The notes under the pieces were generated by a model, which saw only the letters and a list, made by a program, of their open reading frames with translations, searched no databases and was not told the DNA's origin. Below, piece after piece: positions 1 through 9,354 of a DNA stretch of 64,000 bases. The position numbers were made by a program, and so were the translations under genes. This stretch comes from Viola odorata (Eukaryota; Streptophyta; Magnoliopsida; Malpighiales; Violaceae). The stretch spans positions 43,449,475-43,513,474 of the forward strand of contig OY829545.1 in the NCBI GenBank assembly GCA_963691705.1. The letters run 5' to 3'. Each line of letters starts with the position of its first letter. The first letter of the stretch is position 1.

Positions 1-29
1 GGGTGCCAAACCCTTGCCTTGCTATCTGC

Positions 30-232
30 CACACCTCGGCATTTGGCCTTGCCCTCGGCCTTCGGCCTTGCCATCGACCGCACCTCGGCCTTCAGCCTTG
101 CCCTCGGCCGCACCTCAGCTTTCGGCCTTGCCATCACCCGTACCTCGGCCTTCCGCATTGCCATCAGCCACGCCTTGGCCTTTGACCTTGCCATTGCCCG
201 CACCTCGGCCTTTGGCCTTACCTTCGCACGTT
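30..232. repeat. 30-bp tandem array in E1 LTR
   Basis: Consecutive units of exactly 30 bases follow the pattern CGCACCTCGGCCTTC then GGCCTTGCCATCGAC, with substitutions in each copy. Because 30 is divisible by three, open frames run through the array in several frames without being genes. A matching array lies at about 23159-23338. Confidence 0.8.
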
Positions 233-258
233 CGTGCCTTGCCTTGCCAGCGTGCGTC

Positions 259-411
259 CGAGCTCTATCACTCGACCGTACCGGAGCCATGTCTCACGGC
301 CATGCCCGAGCCCTGTCACACGACCGTGCTCGAGCCATATCACACGGCCATGCTTGAGCCCTATCACATGACCGTGCCCAAGCCATCTCGCACGACCGTG
401 CCCGAGCCCTA
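259..411. repeat. 24-bp tandem array in E1 LTR, left part
   Basis: Units of 24 bases have the consensus CACGACCGTGCCCGAGCC followed by MTGTCA or a variant. The period is divisible by three and yields an eight-residue translated repeat in open frames. The array is cut at 411 by the nested gag-protease element and resumes at 3914. A fuller copy lies at about 23346-23640. Confidence 0.8.
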
Positions 412-1067
412 TGTCACGCCCCAAACGAAGAGGGCACGTGGATGGCTCGGACGGATGGGCCAAGGCACAAGCACATGTGGTCAAGAGGAGAATTTGGGTG
501 CCGAAAGAGGTTATGCGGGACAGCTCATGGATGGACTCATGGGTTGGTCGGCCAAGTCATAAACAAAAGAGCCCAAGTGTTCTCCAACGTGTCGGAAGGT
601 TCCGGAAGGATCAAGATGAGTCTAGGCATTATGGAGAATGGTGTAGAACCTTCCGAAAGAATCAAGAGAAGTCTAGCCATTGTGGGGAATGGCATAGAAG
701 CTTCTAGAAAGGTTCTAGAGATAGCCTAGAAGGTGGATGTTCTAGAAAGGTTCTAGAACCCTTAATCTCCACCGTCAGATGGAGTAGATCTTAGTCGTCC
801 ATTGGGGACAAAGACTTGTATATATAGGAGTAGGACTTCATTTGTACATTCAGCCAAGCATTGTAGTTTAAAGCATTGGTGCAATTGTTAATACAAAGCA
901 TTCCTCTCCCAACCTTTCTTGCGTGCTTCCCTTTCTAAGTTCATAGCTCTTTAGCTTACTTGTGCTAACATCTTTCAATCTTTGTGCTTTGGTGGTTTAG
1001 GCCAACGGACGAGCTAGCTAGGTGCCGCACCGGTCAAATTGCTGCGCAAAATACTCATCCCGTGACA
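412..1067 (+). repeat. 5' LTR of the gag-protease element
   Basis: This 656-base direct repeat matches 3255-3913. It holds a cluster of GAA/TTC inverted pentamers (646-758) and a TATATATA box near 819-826. The right LTR has a small insertion (CTGACTTAGCAAG) near its end and lacks some bases near 3437. Confidence 0.88.
646..758 (+). promoter_or_regulatory. Heat-shock-element-like cluster upstream of LTR TATA box
   Basis: Bases 697-709 read GAAgcTTCtaGAA, a perfect three-unit heat shock element (alternating GAA and TTC with two-base spacers). Further units are GAAccTTC at 646-653, TTCtaGAA at 740-747 and TTCtaGAA at 751-758. They lie about 60-175 bases upstream of the TATATATA box, as expected for an HSF-driven promoter. 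The right LTR keeps GAAccTTCcaGAA at 3479-3491 and GAAgcTTCtaGAA at 3530-3542. Heat response is inferred from motifs only. Confidence 0.6.
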
Positions 1068-1069
1068 AG

Positions 1070-1081
1070 TGGTAGCGGAGC
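1070..1081 (+). other. Primer-binding-site-like sequence of the gag-protease element
   Basis: TGGTAGCGGAGC lies two bases after the LTR end. It resembles the plant initiator-methionine tRNA primer site TGGTATCAGAGC with two differences. Confidence 0.65.
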
Positions 1082-1107
1082 ACAAGTTTGGTTCGGAAAG
1101 GAGGACA

Positions 1108-2011
1108 TGGCCAACGACGCGGGGGTGAGTAATGTTGGAGACCATACCGGACGTGAGAAGGAGAGGAATAACCAATCCAAGCGGGGAAGTTCCGTTGACG
1201 CTATGAAGGCCATGGAGTCCACGCTAGCCAAGGTGCAGCTAGGAGTGGCCACCCATCAGGACAAATTCGTGGAGCTGGACCAGCGCATAGACTATCTCGT
1301 GTCAAGGTGTGACGAGTTCGATGCGAAGAAGGAGGAGTCTGATGGAGAGGTGCAGGGGGCACTCAATGTCATGGCGATCTCAGGGGAGCAACGTTATAAG
1401 GACCTAAAGGGAGAGCTTGACGCTCTAAAGGCCCAGGTGGGTGAGCTGGTGGCGCTGGCAGCGTATAGGGACGACCTAGCCAAGATAGCCACGATGTGGG
1501 AACGGATACAGGAGATTGGTCTCTTTGCAAGAGGGCCTTAGTCCAGAGGGGTGGGGTCATGGCAGCACAGGCCGAGGTGCCAAGGCTAAAGTGCTACAGT
1601 GGGGAGCGCGATGCCAAAAAGGTGGACAACTTCTTATGGAGCATGGAGCGCTACTTGGATACTTGCCGCGTCAGGGACGATGCGGAGAAAATCAAGACTG
1701 CGACGCTCTACCTAGCGGATACGATGATGCTTTGGTGGAGGCGGAGGTATGCGGACATGGAGCGTGGGACATGCGCTATCGATACATGGGCGGACTTCAA
1801 AAGGGAGCTGAAGGCCGTGTTCTACCCATGCAATGTGGAGCATGAAGCTAGGGCTAAACTTCAGCGCTTAGTGCACAAGGGTAATGTGGACGAATATGTG
1901 AAGGAGTTCACGAAGCTGCACATAGAGATTGAAGATATGCCCGAGAAAGAGGCACTCTTTCAGTTCCTAGATGGACTCCAACCATGGGCCAAGATGGAGC
2001 TGCAGCGGTGA
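1108..2011 (+). pseudogene. Retrotransposon gag (capsid), frameshifted and with an in-frame stop
   Basis: The reading frame opens at ATG 1108 with a charged, probably coiled-coil N-terminus. It stops at 1539-1541 unless the frame shifts in about 1500-1560. The other frame continues with the capsid core: DNFLWSMERYL, LADTMMLWWRRRY and DFKRELKAVFYP are typical of the plant Retrotrans_gag domain. A TGA at 2009-2011 then interrupts the sequence; the following frame 2015-3163 continues the same protein. One small indel and one nonsense change therefore inactivate it. Confidence 0.8.
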
Positions 2012-3163
2012 GGTGTGCAGGACCTGGCCACCGCGATTGCGGCCGTGGAGTCTCTGGTGGAGTACAAGGGGGACGATTCTTCTAGCCCCAAGCCGTCAAG
2101 GTTAGACAAGGGCACAAGTGGGGGAGATTCGGATGACGACCGAGATGAGCGAAGGGGCAGGCCGCCGAGGTATGAACGGCCCGAAACGCGCAATGAGAAA
2201 GGCCATGGTGGGCACAAGGGTGGTAGCGACAAGAAGTTGGAATGCTTCTTGTGTAGTGGTCCGCACATGGTGAGAGACTGCCCAGCACGCTCCAAACTTT
2301 CAGCACTCATTATAGGCGATGATGAGGACGATGAGCCAAGTTGCCATGGGGAGGCGACGATTGGGGCCATGAGGGTCATTGGCTCGATGGAACGCACAGA
2401 GTTGGCAGATAACAACTCTAACAAAGGTCGTGGGAAAGGCCTAAAGAAGGGTCGAATGTATGTGACGGTCCGGATAAAAGGGCAAGAAATGAAGGCACTT
2501 CTTGATACAGGGGCTTCTGATATTTGCATTGACGTGGACGAGGCGAGGCGCTTAGGTGTAAAGTTCACGCACAAAGAAGGATGGTTCAAGACTGTGAACT
2601 CAGAGTCGGTCGAGATAGAATGCAAGGCCTACGACCAAAAGGTGCACATCGGTGATTTGGAGGGCAAGGTGACCATGACGGTGGTGACCATGGATGATAA
2701 CCCACTCGTGTTGGGAATGGAGTTCTTCGATCGTGTTGGGGCCTATGCCGATCCCTCAAGAGATATATTGATCATGCGGCACAAGGGCAACGAGTATTCG
2801 GCACCGATATTGAGGGCAGACGGTAAGACCAAGACCATCTCTTCATTAAGACTATGGCGGGGGCCTAAGCCAAAGGAAGCCAAACCGAAGATGGACAAGG
2901 GGTTGTCCATAACTGAGCAGGCCAAGGCGACGAAAGACCAAGGCATGCTAAAGGGACTCGCAGACAGGAGGCCACGGGGGCACTCTAAGGGGCAAAAACC
3001 GACGGGACAGGTGAAGCTCAAGTCTGAGGCGAGGTCAAGTGCGGGGGCACATCATCATTCGACGACTCCAAGGGTGGAGAAGTTAAAAGGGGAAGGGTCG
3101 AGGGACGCTGCGCTACACAGTGCCGAAGGGCAGCACTACCTCATGGGCATGGGGCCCAAATAA
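2012..3163 (+). pseudogene. Nucleocapsid zinc knuckle plus retropepsin-like protease region
   Basis: This in-frame continuation of gag after the TGA at 2009-2011 carries a CCHC zinc knuckle, CFLCSGPHMVRDC (about residue 75 of the fragment). A retropepsin domain follows with the active-site motif LLDTGASD near 2497-2520 and the downstream hydrophobic block PLVLGMEFFDRVGAY. The C-terminal 120 residues are lysine-rich and of low complexity. The frame closes at TAA 3161-3163, 90 bases before the right LTR, so no polymerase was ever encoded in this copy. The protease would act on the gag of this or a helper element. Confidence 0.82.
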
Positions 3164-3254
3164 GGCGGTAAGTTATGGCAAGGGGAGCGCTTACCGAGGG
3201 ACATTGGGAGCGGGCCACGACGGCAAGGACATCGCCAAAACAGGTGGGGGAGGA

Positions 3255-3913
3255 TGTCATGCCCCGAACGAAGAGGGCACGTGGATGGCTCGGATGGATG
3301 GGCCAAGGCATAAGCACATGCGTTCAAGAGGAGAATTTGGGTGCCGAAAGAGGTTATGCGGGACAGCTCATGGATGGACTCATGGGTTATTCGGCCAAGT
3401 CATGAACAAAAGGGCCCAAGTGTTCTCCAACGTTCTAGAAGGATCAAGAGGAGTCTAGCCATTATGGAGAATGGTGTAGAACCTTCCAGAAGAATCAAGA
3501 GAAGTCTAGCCATTGTGGGGAATGGCATAGAAGCTTCTAGAAAGGTTCTAGAGATAGCCTAGAAGGTGGATGTTCTAGAAAGGTTCTAGAACCCTTAATC
3601 TCCACCGTCAAATGGAGTAGATCTTAGCCGTCTATTGCGGACAAGGACTTGTATATATAGGAGTAGGACTTCATTTGTACATTCAGCCAAGCATTGTAGT
3701 TTAAAGCATTGGTGCAATTGTTAATACAAAGCATTCTTCTCCCAACCTTTCTTGTGTGCTTCCCTTTCTAAGTTCATAGCTCTTTAGCTTACTTGTGCTA
3801 ACATCTTTCAAGCGTTGTGCTTTGGTGGTTTAGGCTGACTTAGCAAGCCAACGGACGAGCTAGCTAGGTGCCGTATGGGTCAAATTGCTGCGCAAAATAC
3901 TCATCCCGTGACA
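3255..3913 (+). repeat. 3' LTR of the gag-protease element
   Basis: This 659-base copy of 412-1067 includes the heat-shock-like motifs at 3479-3491 and 3530-3542 and the TATATATA box near 3652-3659. It ends at ACA 3911-3913, directly followed by the resumed 24-bp array. Confidence 0.88.
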
Positions 3914-4150
3914 CCTGTCACACGACCATGCCCGAGCCATGTCGCACGACCGTGCCCGAGCCCTGTCACACAACTGTGCCCGAGCCATGTCACACGACCA
4001 TGCCCGAGCCATGTCACACGCCGTTTCCTAGCCCACGTCCGAGCCATTGGTCGATCCTGTACCCAAGCACGTGGCCGAGCCCGCGTTCGAGCTAGCGTCC
4101 TAGCCCGCGCCCGAGCCAGCGTCCAAGCCCTTGGTCGGACCCGTGGCCAA
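3914..4150. repeat. 24-bp tandem array in E1 LTR, resumed part
   Basis: The array continues from base 411 after the nested element: clean 24-base units to about 4045, then degenerate copies. The same transition into TTTGTCCAAGGG occurs at about 23723. Confidence 0.75.
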
Positions 4151-4679
4151 GCGTCTCTAGTCCCTTTGTCCAAGGGTATTATGGGTCATTTTACCCTTGT
4201 ATTTACTTGGCCTATATATTGAAGGCCTTAGCTTCATTTTTAGGTTGCTTTTAATTTTGATGATTTTATATCTCTTAAGCCTTAAGCCATACCTTTAGCT
4301 AGGTAATTCGGTTCTTGGTAACCGGGGTCCTTAGTGGCTAAAACACCATTGTTTATCCTTCAACTTTTCCTTGTAATCAAACTCCTTGAGCTTCCATTTA
4401 AGTGGGTTAATTTATTGGAAAGAGATCCTTAGTTTTGTATAGAAATGTTGCTTGATCTTGTTATCAAGAGGGTTTTCTCGGATCTAAGTTCCATTTCAGT
4501 TTATCATCCATACACCTCTAAACATCCTTCATTTCCACTGCATTTCGATACTCCATTTACCCACAAAAATGTTCATCATCCATCCGAACTCTTCAAGGAA
4601 CCATAAATGCGCGAGGACTAGATCCATTGCTCTTCATCGGCGCCTTCATCTTCTCTTGAGGAACTTGGGCCTTATCATG

Positions 4680-4691
4680 TGGTAGTGGAGC
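4680..4691 (+). other. Primer-binding-site-like sequence of E1
   Basis: TGGTAGTGGAGC lies two bases after the E1 left LTR end and resembles the initiator-methionine tRNA site TGGTATCAGAGC. It marks the start of the E1 internal region. Confidence 0.55.
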
Positions 4692-4895
4692 TCCATTCGT
4701 CCTCTAGGTTGGTTATCTCACCATATCCTTTATTAAAATCGCTTCCCCTTCATCTTCTTTTTCGTTTGTGCTGGTCAGAATTTTTCTGTCCAGGAGTCTA
4801 TTTTTTAGTCTATTTTCGTTTCTATTTTGTGTCATTTGTATCACTCATAAAAATCTGAAACTTTGTGTTCTAAAACTTCTTTCTGAGTAGAGAAA

Positions 4896-6824
4896 ATGTT
4901 GTTTTTGAGTCGGCTAGAGAGCAAGTGACGTAATCGAAGCACCCAAGTTGAGACAAAGCGTGAGGAGTGTGGGACTCTTCATAGTGTTGTTTCAGCCGGT
5001 GCTCCACCACCTATTGAGGATGAGCTTATTGGTGTTTCAGACTTAGTGGAGTCGAGTGCTGCTTTGGGAGAGTTGACGCCATTAGATGAGGACTTACTTG
5101 AGATCCTCTCGGATGGTGTTGATTTGGAGTTGGTGACTTCGGATTTGGTGGATTTGAGTGCTACTTTGGGAGAGTTGACTCCATTGGATGAGGACTTCCT
5201 TGAGCTCCTCTCGAATAGTGTTGATTTGGAGCTTATTGGGACTTCGGATTTAGTGGTTTCGAGTGCTCATTTGGATGGTTTGGAGTTGGAGAGTAATAGG
5301 AGTGTACCTTCTAGTGATTCAGCCGAGCCACAAATGCTTCTTGAGGATGTTATGGTGGACTTAGGGTTGCCACCTATTTGGGATGAGTCCTTTGAGGTCT
5401 CTTCGGATAGCCATGCGAAAGCCCTCCTTGGCCTAGCACGGCAGCACAGCTTGCAGTCCATTGGTAGTGAGTTTTCCATTATCCCGAGTGTGCCCATACA
5501 TGACTTGGTGGATCCTTTCCTCCTTAGTTTTGGGTATGTGGATCGCGCGCCCTTCATTTCAATCTTAGCACCTTCACTTGGTCTCTCGATCTCGCATGGA
5601 TCCTGTGTCCCTTCCACCGCTCCTTTGGCCATTCGTAGTGCCCACGTCTACGCATCTACTACTTTGGGCCCGCACCTTCTCTCTTTGGACAGCCACGAGA
5701 AAGCCTTTCATTTCCTTACGTTGCAACGCAATTCTCAGTCCATGGGAAGTGCTTTCTCCATCACGCCGAGTGTGCCTATGCATAGCTTTGAGGACCTATT
5801 TTTACTTGGATTTGAGCCTCTTGGTCGTGCCCCTTCCTCCCTATTTTCGGCACCTCCTAGTGGCTTCATAGTCCCTCACCTCACCCGGTCTTCTCCCGTT
5901 ACCCTTTTGATGGACCTTGGGTTTGTCCCATCCGTGCCCATGTCTAGGGATCTTCACTTGGCCCGCATCACCACCTTTCCTCATCTCGGCCGAGCCTTAG
6001 TTGTCCTTGGATTTTTCCCGTCCGCACCTACATGCCTTGCCCATGAAAGGCCTCCACCTTGGCCTATATTTTCTAGGGTATGTATTTTGAGGACTCCGTG
6101 TGTTGCCACTAGCCGTGAGCTGGCATTGACCCGTATGGCCAAGCAAGGGATAAAGCCCCTAGATTCGAGGACGAATCTCCTCATAATTGGAGGGGATGAT
6201 ACAGGCCAGCCCCATAGGCCCATCAAGAGCCCGGACTTAGCCGTCATGCTCCTATCGGCGCCTAAGGCCAAGGAGGATATTCATGAGGCCATGGCTCATT
6301 GGCACCGCTATGCCTTGCCCTCACACACCGAGCCCTCGTCCGAGCCCTCGCTCGCACCCGCGCCCTCGCCTTGCCCTCGTGCGCCTGCGCTCTCACCTTG
6401 TCCTCAAGCGCCCGTACCCTCGCCTTATCCTCGAGCGCCCGCGCCCTCGCTTTATCCTAGAGCGTCAGCGCCCTCGCTTTGTCCTCAAGCGCCCGCGCCC
6501 ATCTCTCGCACGCCCGTGCCACCCATGGCCATCGCACGCCCTCGTGTGCCCGAGCACATCCATGGCACGCCCGTGCCCCGCCTTGACATCGCACGCCCTC
6601 GCGTGCCCGAGCCCATCCATGGCACGCCCGAGCCCCGCCTGGACATCGCACACCCTTGCGTGCCCGTGCCCATCTCTCGCATGCCCGAGCCCAACCATGG
6701 CACGCCCGTGCCCCGCCTTGACATCGCACGCCCTCTCGTGCCCGTGCCCATCTCTCGCACGCCCGTGCCACCCATGGCCATCGCATGCCCGAGCCCAACC
6801 ATGGCACCCCTGTGCCACCCATAG
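4896..6824 (+). CDS. E1 internal ORF: unrecognised repeat-rich protein
   Basis: I do not recognise this protein. The frame is open from 4929 to the stop at 6822-6824. The first ATG in the frame is at 4896, but a TGA at 4926-4928 separates it from the rest, so this copy has either a nonsense mutation or an unusual start. The N-terminal third holds two copies of an acidic block around GELTPLDED, each followed by LLE or FLE. The middle repeats motifs around HSLQSIGSEFS and NSQSMGSAFS. The C-terminal 190 residues are proline- and alanine-rich: 9-residue units such as SPCPQAPVP (27-bp DNA period), then 19-residue units around TPVPRLDIARP (57-bp period). No zinc knuckle, protease or polymerase motif is visible. 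It may be an accessory or structural product of a non-autonomous element, or merely an open tandem repeat. Confidence 0.5.
6375..6810. repeat. 27-bp and 57-bp coding tandem repeats
   Basis: Bases about 6390-6500 are 27-bp units (nine codons) around GCCCTCGCCTTRTCCTCRAG. Bases about 6510-6810 are 57-bp units around CGCACGCCCTCGTGTGCCCG. Both periods are multiples of three and keep the E1 frame open. The composition resembles the 24- and 30-bp LTR arrays, suggesting a common origin. Confidence 0.7.
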
Positions 6825-6999
6825 CCATCGTATGCCCTTGCATGCCCGAGCCCAGCCATAGCACGCCCGTACCCAGCCTTGCGGCCGACCCTAGCCTTGC
6901 CTTTGCATAATCGTGCCTTGCTTTAGCAGCGTGCGCCTGAGCCCAGCCTTGTGCCCGTGCACCCGAGCCTAGCCTTGTCCTCGCACGTCTGTCCCTTGT
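6825..6999. other. E1 sequence up to the E2 insertion site
   Basis: This degenerate GC-rich repeat sequence has motifs such as CCTGAGCCCAGCCTTG that recur at 23058. It ends in CTTGT (6995-6999), the left copy of the E2 target duplication. No gene is visible. Confidence 0.6.
6995..6999. repeat. TSD of E2, left copy
   Basis: CTTGT directly precedes the E2 terminus and is repeated at 23038-23042. Confidence 0.9.
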
Positions 7000-7541
7000 T
7001 GATAAGATCCGAGATCTCTTCTGGTCGGAAAACGGCTGCTGCAGCTAGTCGGAGGGGAAGCGATCGGCGTCAGAGATACCTGCAAAGCGCCGGAGGGGGA
7101 CTCCGGCGTAGACACTCCGATGCTTAAGTCAGTTCGAGTTTTTAGAATGGTAGAGGTTCTCCAAGATGATCTCGATCTTACCTTCTGTTTGGAAAGATGG
7201 GGGTATTTATAGGCCGAAGTTGGCGATACCTGACAGCGATAAGGGTGCAACGATAAGCATCGTCCGAAGATATCGCCTCCAGCGATAATGGGTGAGCCAT
7301 CGCGGGCGATAATCACATAAGGCCTATCAGGAGCAACATCCTCTTAGTTCCTCTAGGATGGGATGACGCCGTGCGCGTAAAGATGCATGAGATCCCCCCC
7401 CCCCCCGCTGAAGTCGACCATCCTAGGAAACTTCCGCCGGCCCGGGCGATAGGTTGGCTTTTCAGGGAAGCGTATAGAAACTCGTCAAGGATAGATGCCT
7501 TGGCTACAATATTGCCGTCAGGAGCATTCCAATTGTTATCA
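7000..7541 (-). repeat. E2 LTR, left copy (3' LTR relative to gag-pol)
   Basis: It is almost identical to 22500-23037; the visible differences are four transitions and a longer C-run at 7387-7400. On the minus strand CCTATAAATACC (about 7203-7214) is a TATA-like box. The motif GCGATA or its complement occurs about six times in 7200-7320. Confidence 0.93.
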
Positions 7542-7543
7542 TA

Positions 7544-7558
7544 AGCCCAACTGAAAAC
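7544..7558 (-). other. Candidate polypurine-tract-proximal motif of E2
   Basis: On the minus strand GTTTTCAGTTGGGCT lies directly before the 3' LTR, where plus-strand priming occurs in LTR elements. The identical 15-mer recurs at 9038-9052. Confidence 0.4.
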
Positions 7559-8500
7559 TAGCCCGAGTGTTCACCAAGGGCTATCCATGTCTGAGATCTT
7601 TAGATAGGGTTTTGCTCTGTCATGAGGCGATATTTCCACAGAGGGCTTGGGCTTTCTTTATCGTTCAAAGGCTGATCAATCCTAATGTGGAACGAGGGCT
7701 GAGATCCACAACTTTCCACTAACTCGGTCAAGTTCGTCCTTACTTCTTGTCAAAAAGACCCGTCTCCTCGGGACGTTAAGAATTCTACTAGGAGGCCGCT
7801 GGGGCGCTCGTGATTCTGAAGGCATCACTTTTATTCAGCGATACTGGCCCATTTGGCCTTTCAATAGGACTTATGAAGTCTCAGCTTCGTTCGAGTCATA
7901 GAAGGACCGTCGATAGGTCGCTTGCGATATCGTCGCGTATATTCAACCAGGCCGCACCATGGGCTGGCATATATTTTGGGTCTATCGTTCTGCAAAGGCA
8001 CAGAGGAGATAGAAACATATATAGAAGTTAGCAAACTTTATACTTACAGAGGTTCGAGGTCACACGTGCCCACTTTTTCTTTTACGCTCGAGAAAACAGC
8101 AGTATCAGCGTGGCTTTATACCATCAGCTACCTTATGGTTATCGCGGCTTCATACCACCAGACGCCTGTGATGTCATCGCGGTTTTACGCATCCAGGGCC
8201 ACCGGCGACATCAACGCGGCCTTACACTGTGGATACCGGTAACCTTATGGTTTTAGCGTTAGGGCTACCAGTGATATCGTGCCTCTCAACGTTTTTCAAA
8301 TTCTGCCTTGTACTCCTTCCGGTATCTGTATCGTGAACGTCACCCGTCCCTTTCGTTTACGCTTATCAATCCTCGAGGTTATCGGGGCGGCTCGTCTTTT
8401 GAGGACCTCAATCTCTTTTCCCAAGGCCTCTCTTCACTGGAGCCTATAAATCGGAGAGCTTTCTCCACCCACGGTCTCCTCATCTTTATCAGCTAGCATC
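7559..8500. other. E2 region between LTR and antisense ORF A1
   Basis: No gene-like ORF is convincing here. Bases 8108-8290 are degenerate repeats of about 50 bases around ATCGCGGCTTCATACCA and ATCAACGCGGCCTTACAC. The end of the stretch looks like a plus-strand promoter for the ORF at 8501, with TATAAA at 8445-8450. Confidence 0.5.
8445..8450 (+). promoter_or_regulatory. TATA box candidate of antisense ORF A1
   Basis: CCTATAAATC lies 51 bases upstream of the ATG at 8501, a spacing that fits a short leader. It supports transcription of A1 from inside E2, on the strand opposite gag-pol. Confidence 0.5.
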
Positions 8501-8878
8501 ATGGATAATTTGACTAAGAATTTTCTTCTCTCCAAGGGTCACTCACTCAGGAACCTCAATGACGGCGACGTCGGTTTCCTGGAGAACATGCTGGTCAAGA
8601 CTTCTGAGGATATTCTGGAGCTGCAAGGGATGCTGACTCCGCTTTATTCCCGGCTAGGGGCCATTTCCCTGGAGGACTTCAATCCTTTGGAGATCGTATC
8701 AAAGCTGTCCGCCTCCATCGCTCGGATTCAGGTGGTGATTGCCATGCTACAGCAGCGTAAGGACATGTTGGGGTGCTGCCTGAAGGGGATGAGAGCTACT
8801 TCCCATGATCTTATCCTGGTCATGGATTCCTTGAGGGACCTTCCTGAGGTGCCCGAGGATGCTGGTTCTGACGCCTGA
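8501..8878 (+). CDS. E2 antisense ORF A1, 125-residue helical protein of unknown function
   Basis: The ATG at 8501 opens a 125-codon frame ending at TGA 8876-8878. The product has leucine-rich segments (LENMLVKTSEDILELQGML; IVSKLSASIARIQVVIAML) that look like amphipathic helices or short coiled coils, and an acidic C-terminus. There is no signal peptide, membrane segment or known motif. It is antisense to gag-pol and the first of four ORFs on this strand. AATAAATAAA near 8951 may serve as poly(A) signal. It resembles none of the core retrotransposon proteins. Confidence 0.55.
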   Translation: MDNLTKNFLLSKGHSLRNLNDGDVGFLENMLVKTSEDILELQGMLTPLYSRLGAISLEDFNPLEIVSKLSASIARIQVVIAMLQQRKDMLGCCLKGMRATSHDLILVMDSLRDLPEVPEDAGSDA

Positions 8879-9354
8879 TAGTGATGGCTCCCTTTGGGCC
8901 TTTTCTCTTTTCCCCTTATCTTGTCAATGTATCTTCCGGTCACTAGGCCGTAATAAATAAAGTATTTTCCTCATTCCCTTTCGCAACTGTTCTTCTTCTT
9001 TACTGTGCTCTTTGTCGTTTTCCAAGAGGATATTCTTAGCCCAACTGAAAACAGTCTTGCTATTGGGCGGTTTTTCTGCCGATCGTTCTGCCTTAACTCC
9101 ACGCCGTCCTCATTATAACAACTGATTGACCGAGATTATAATTATTCTTGAATTGCGCGAGATTTCAACAGGCGTGACTGCAAATCCATAATTGCACTCC
9201 AGACTGTACACGTGCCAATCTTCAAGAGTCGGGTTGGAGGATCGAAGAGTCTCTTTTCTTCTTTTCCCGGCCATTTAATGAGGCTTTTCCTCCTTCATTC
9301 TTATCCATTTCTTTCTCCTTCATTTTTCTTCGTTATAGGTCCTCTGCAAGTCTC
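8879..9354. other. Spacer between antisense ORFs A1 and A2
   Basis: It contains the AATAAA-like end of A1 and, at 9038-9052, a second exact copy of the 15-base motif AGCCCAACTGAAAAC found beside the left LTR. The last 120 bases are pyrimidine-rich, like a plant leader. No TATA box is obvious. Confidence 0.45.

Larger units (their letters stand above)
412..3913 (+). mobile_element. Nested LTR-gag-protease element lacking pol
   Basis: The LTRs at 412-1067 and 3255-3913 start with TGTCA and end with TGACA. A primer-binding-like site follows the left LTR. The interior encodes a retrotransposon gag domain, a zinc knuckle and a retropepsin-like domain, and then ends 90 bases before the right LTR. 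No reverse transcriptase, RNase H or integrase is present. The element sits inside the 24-bp array of the E1 LTR, and the flanks CCTA and CCTG look like a decayed short target duplication. Several LTR-LTR substitutions and indels make it clearly older than E2. Confidence 0.85.
1..4677 (+). repeat. E1 left (5') LTR, truncated by the window and split by a nested element
   Basis: The LTR consists of 1-411 plus 3914-4677; the intervening bases are the nested gag-protease element. It has a 30-bp tandem array, a 24-bp tandem array, then unique sequence with a TATA-like stretch in CCTATATATTG near 4211, and it ends at the CA of CCTTATCA. The same order of blocks occurs before 24239. Pairwise differences are numerous in the arrays and sparse in the unique part. 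Confidence 0.7.

Noticed and set aside
30..411. Regular repeats resembling a CRISPR array
   Set aside because: Units are directly adjacent without unique spacers, and the context is a plant LTR.
218..484. Minus-strand open frame over the 24-bp array
   Set aside because: It exists only because the repeat period is a multiple of three and few stop codons occur in this GC-rich unit; no protein features.
1070..1081. Possible tRNA genes near primer-binding sites
   Set aside because: Only the short tRNA-complementary segment is present; no cloverleaf or A/B boxes were found anywhere in the window.
6457..6864. Three overlapping minus-strand ORFs over the E1 tail
   Set aside because: They are shadows of the 57-bp coding repeats on the plus strand.
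6969..7316. 115-residue minus-strand ORF in the E2 LTR (and its twin at 22466-22816)
   Set aside because: It lies in the LTR, is duplicated only because LTRs are, and overlaps the TATA-like promoter; not a gene.
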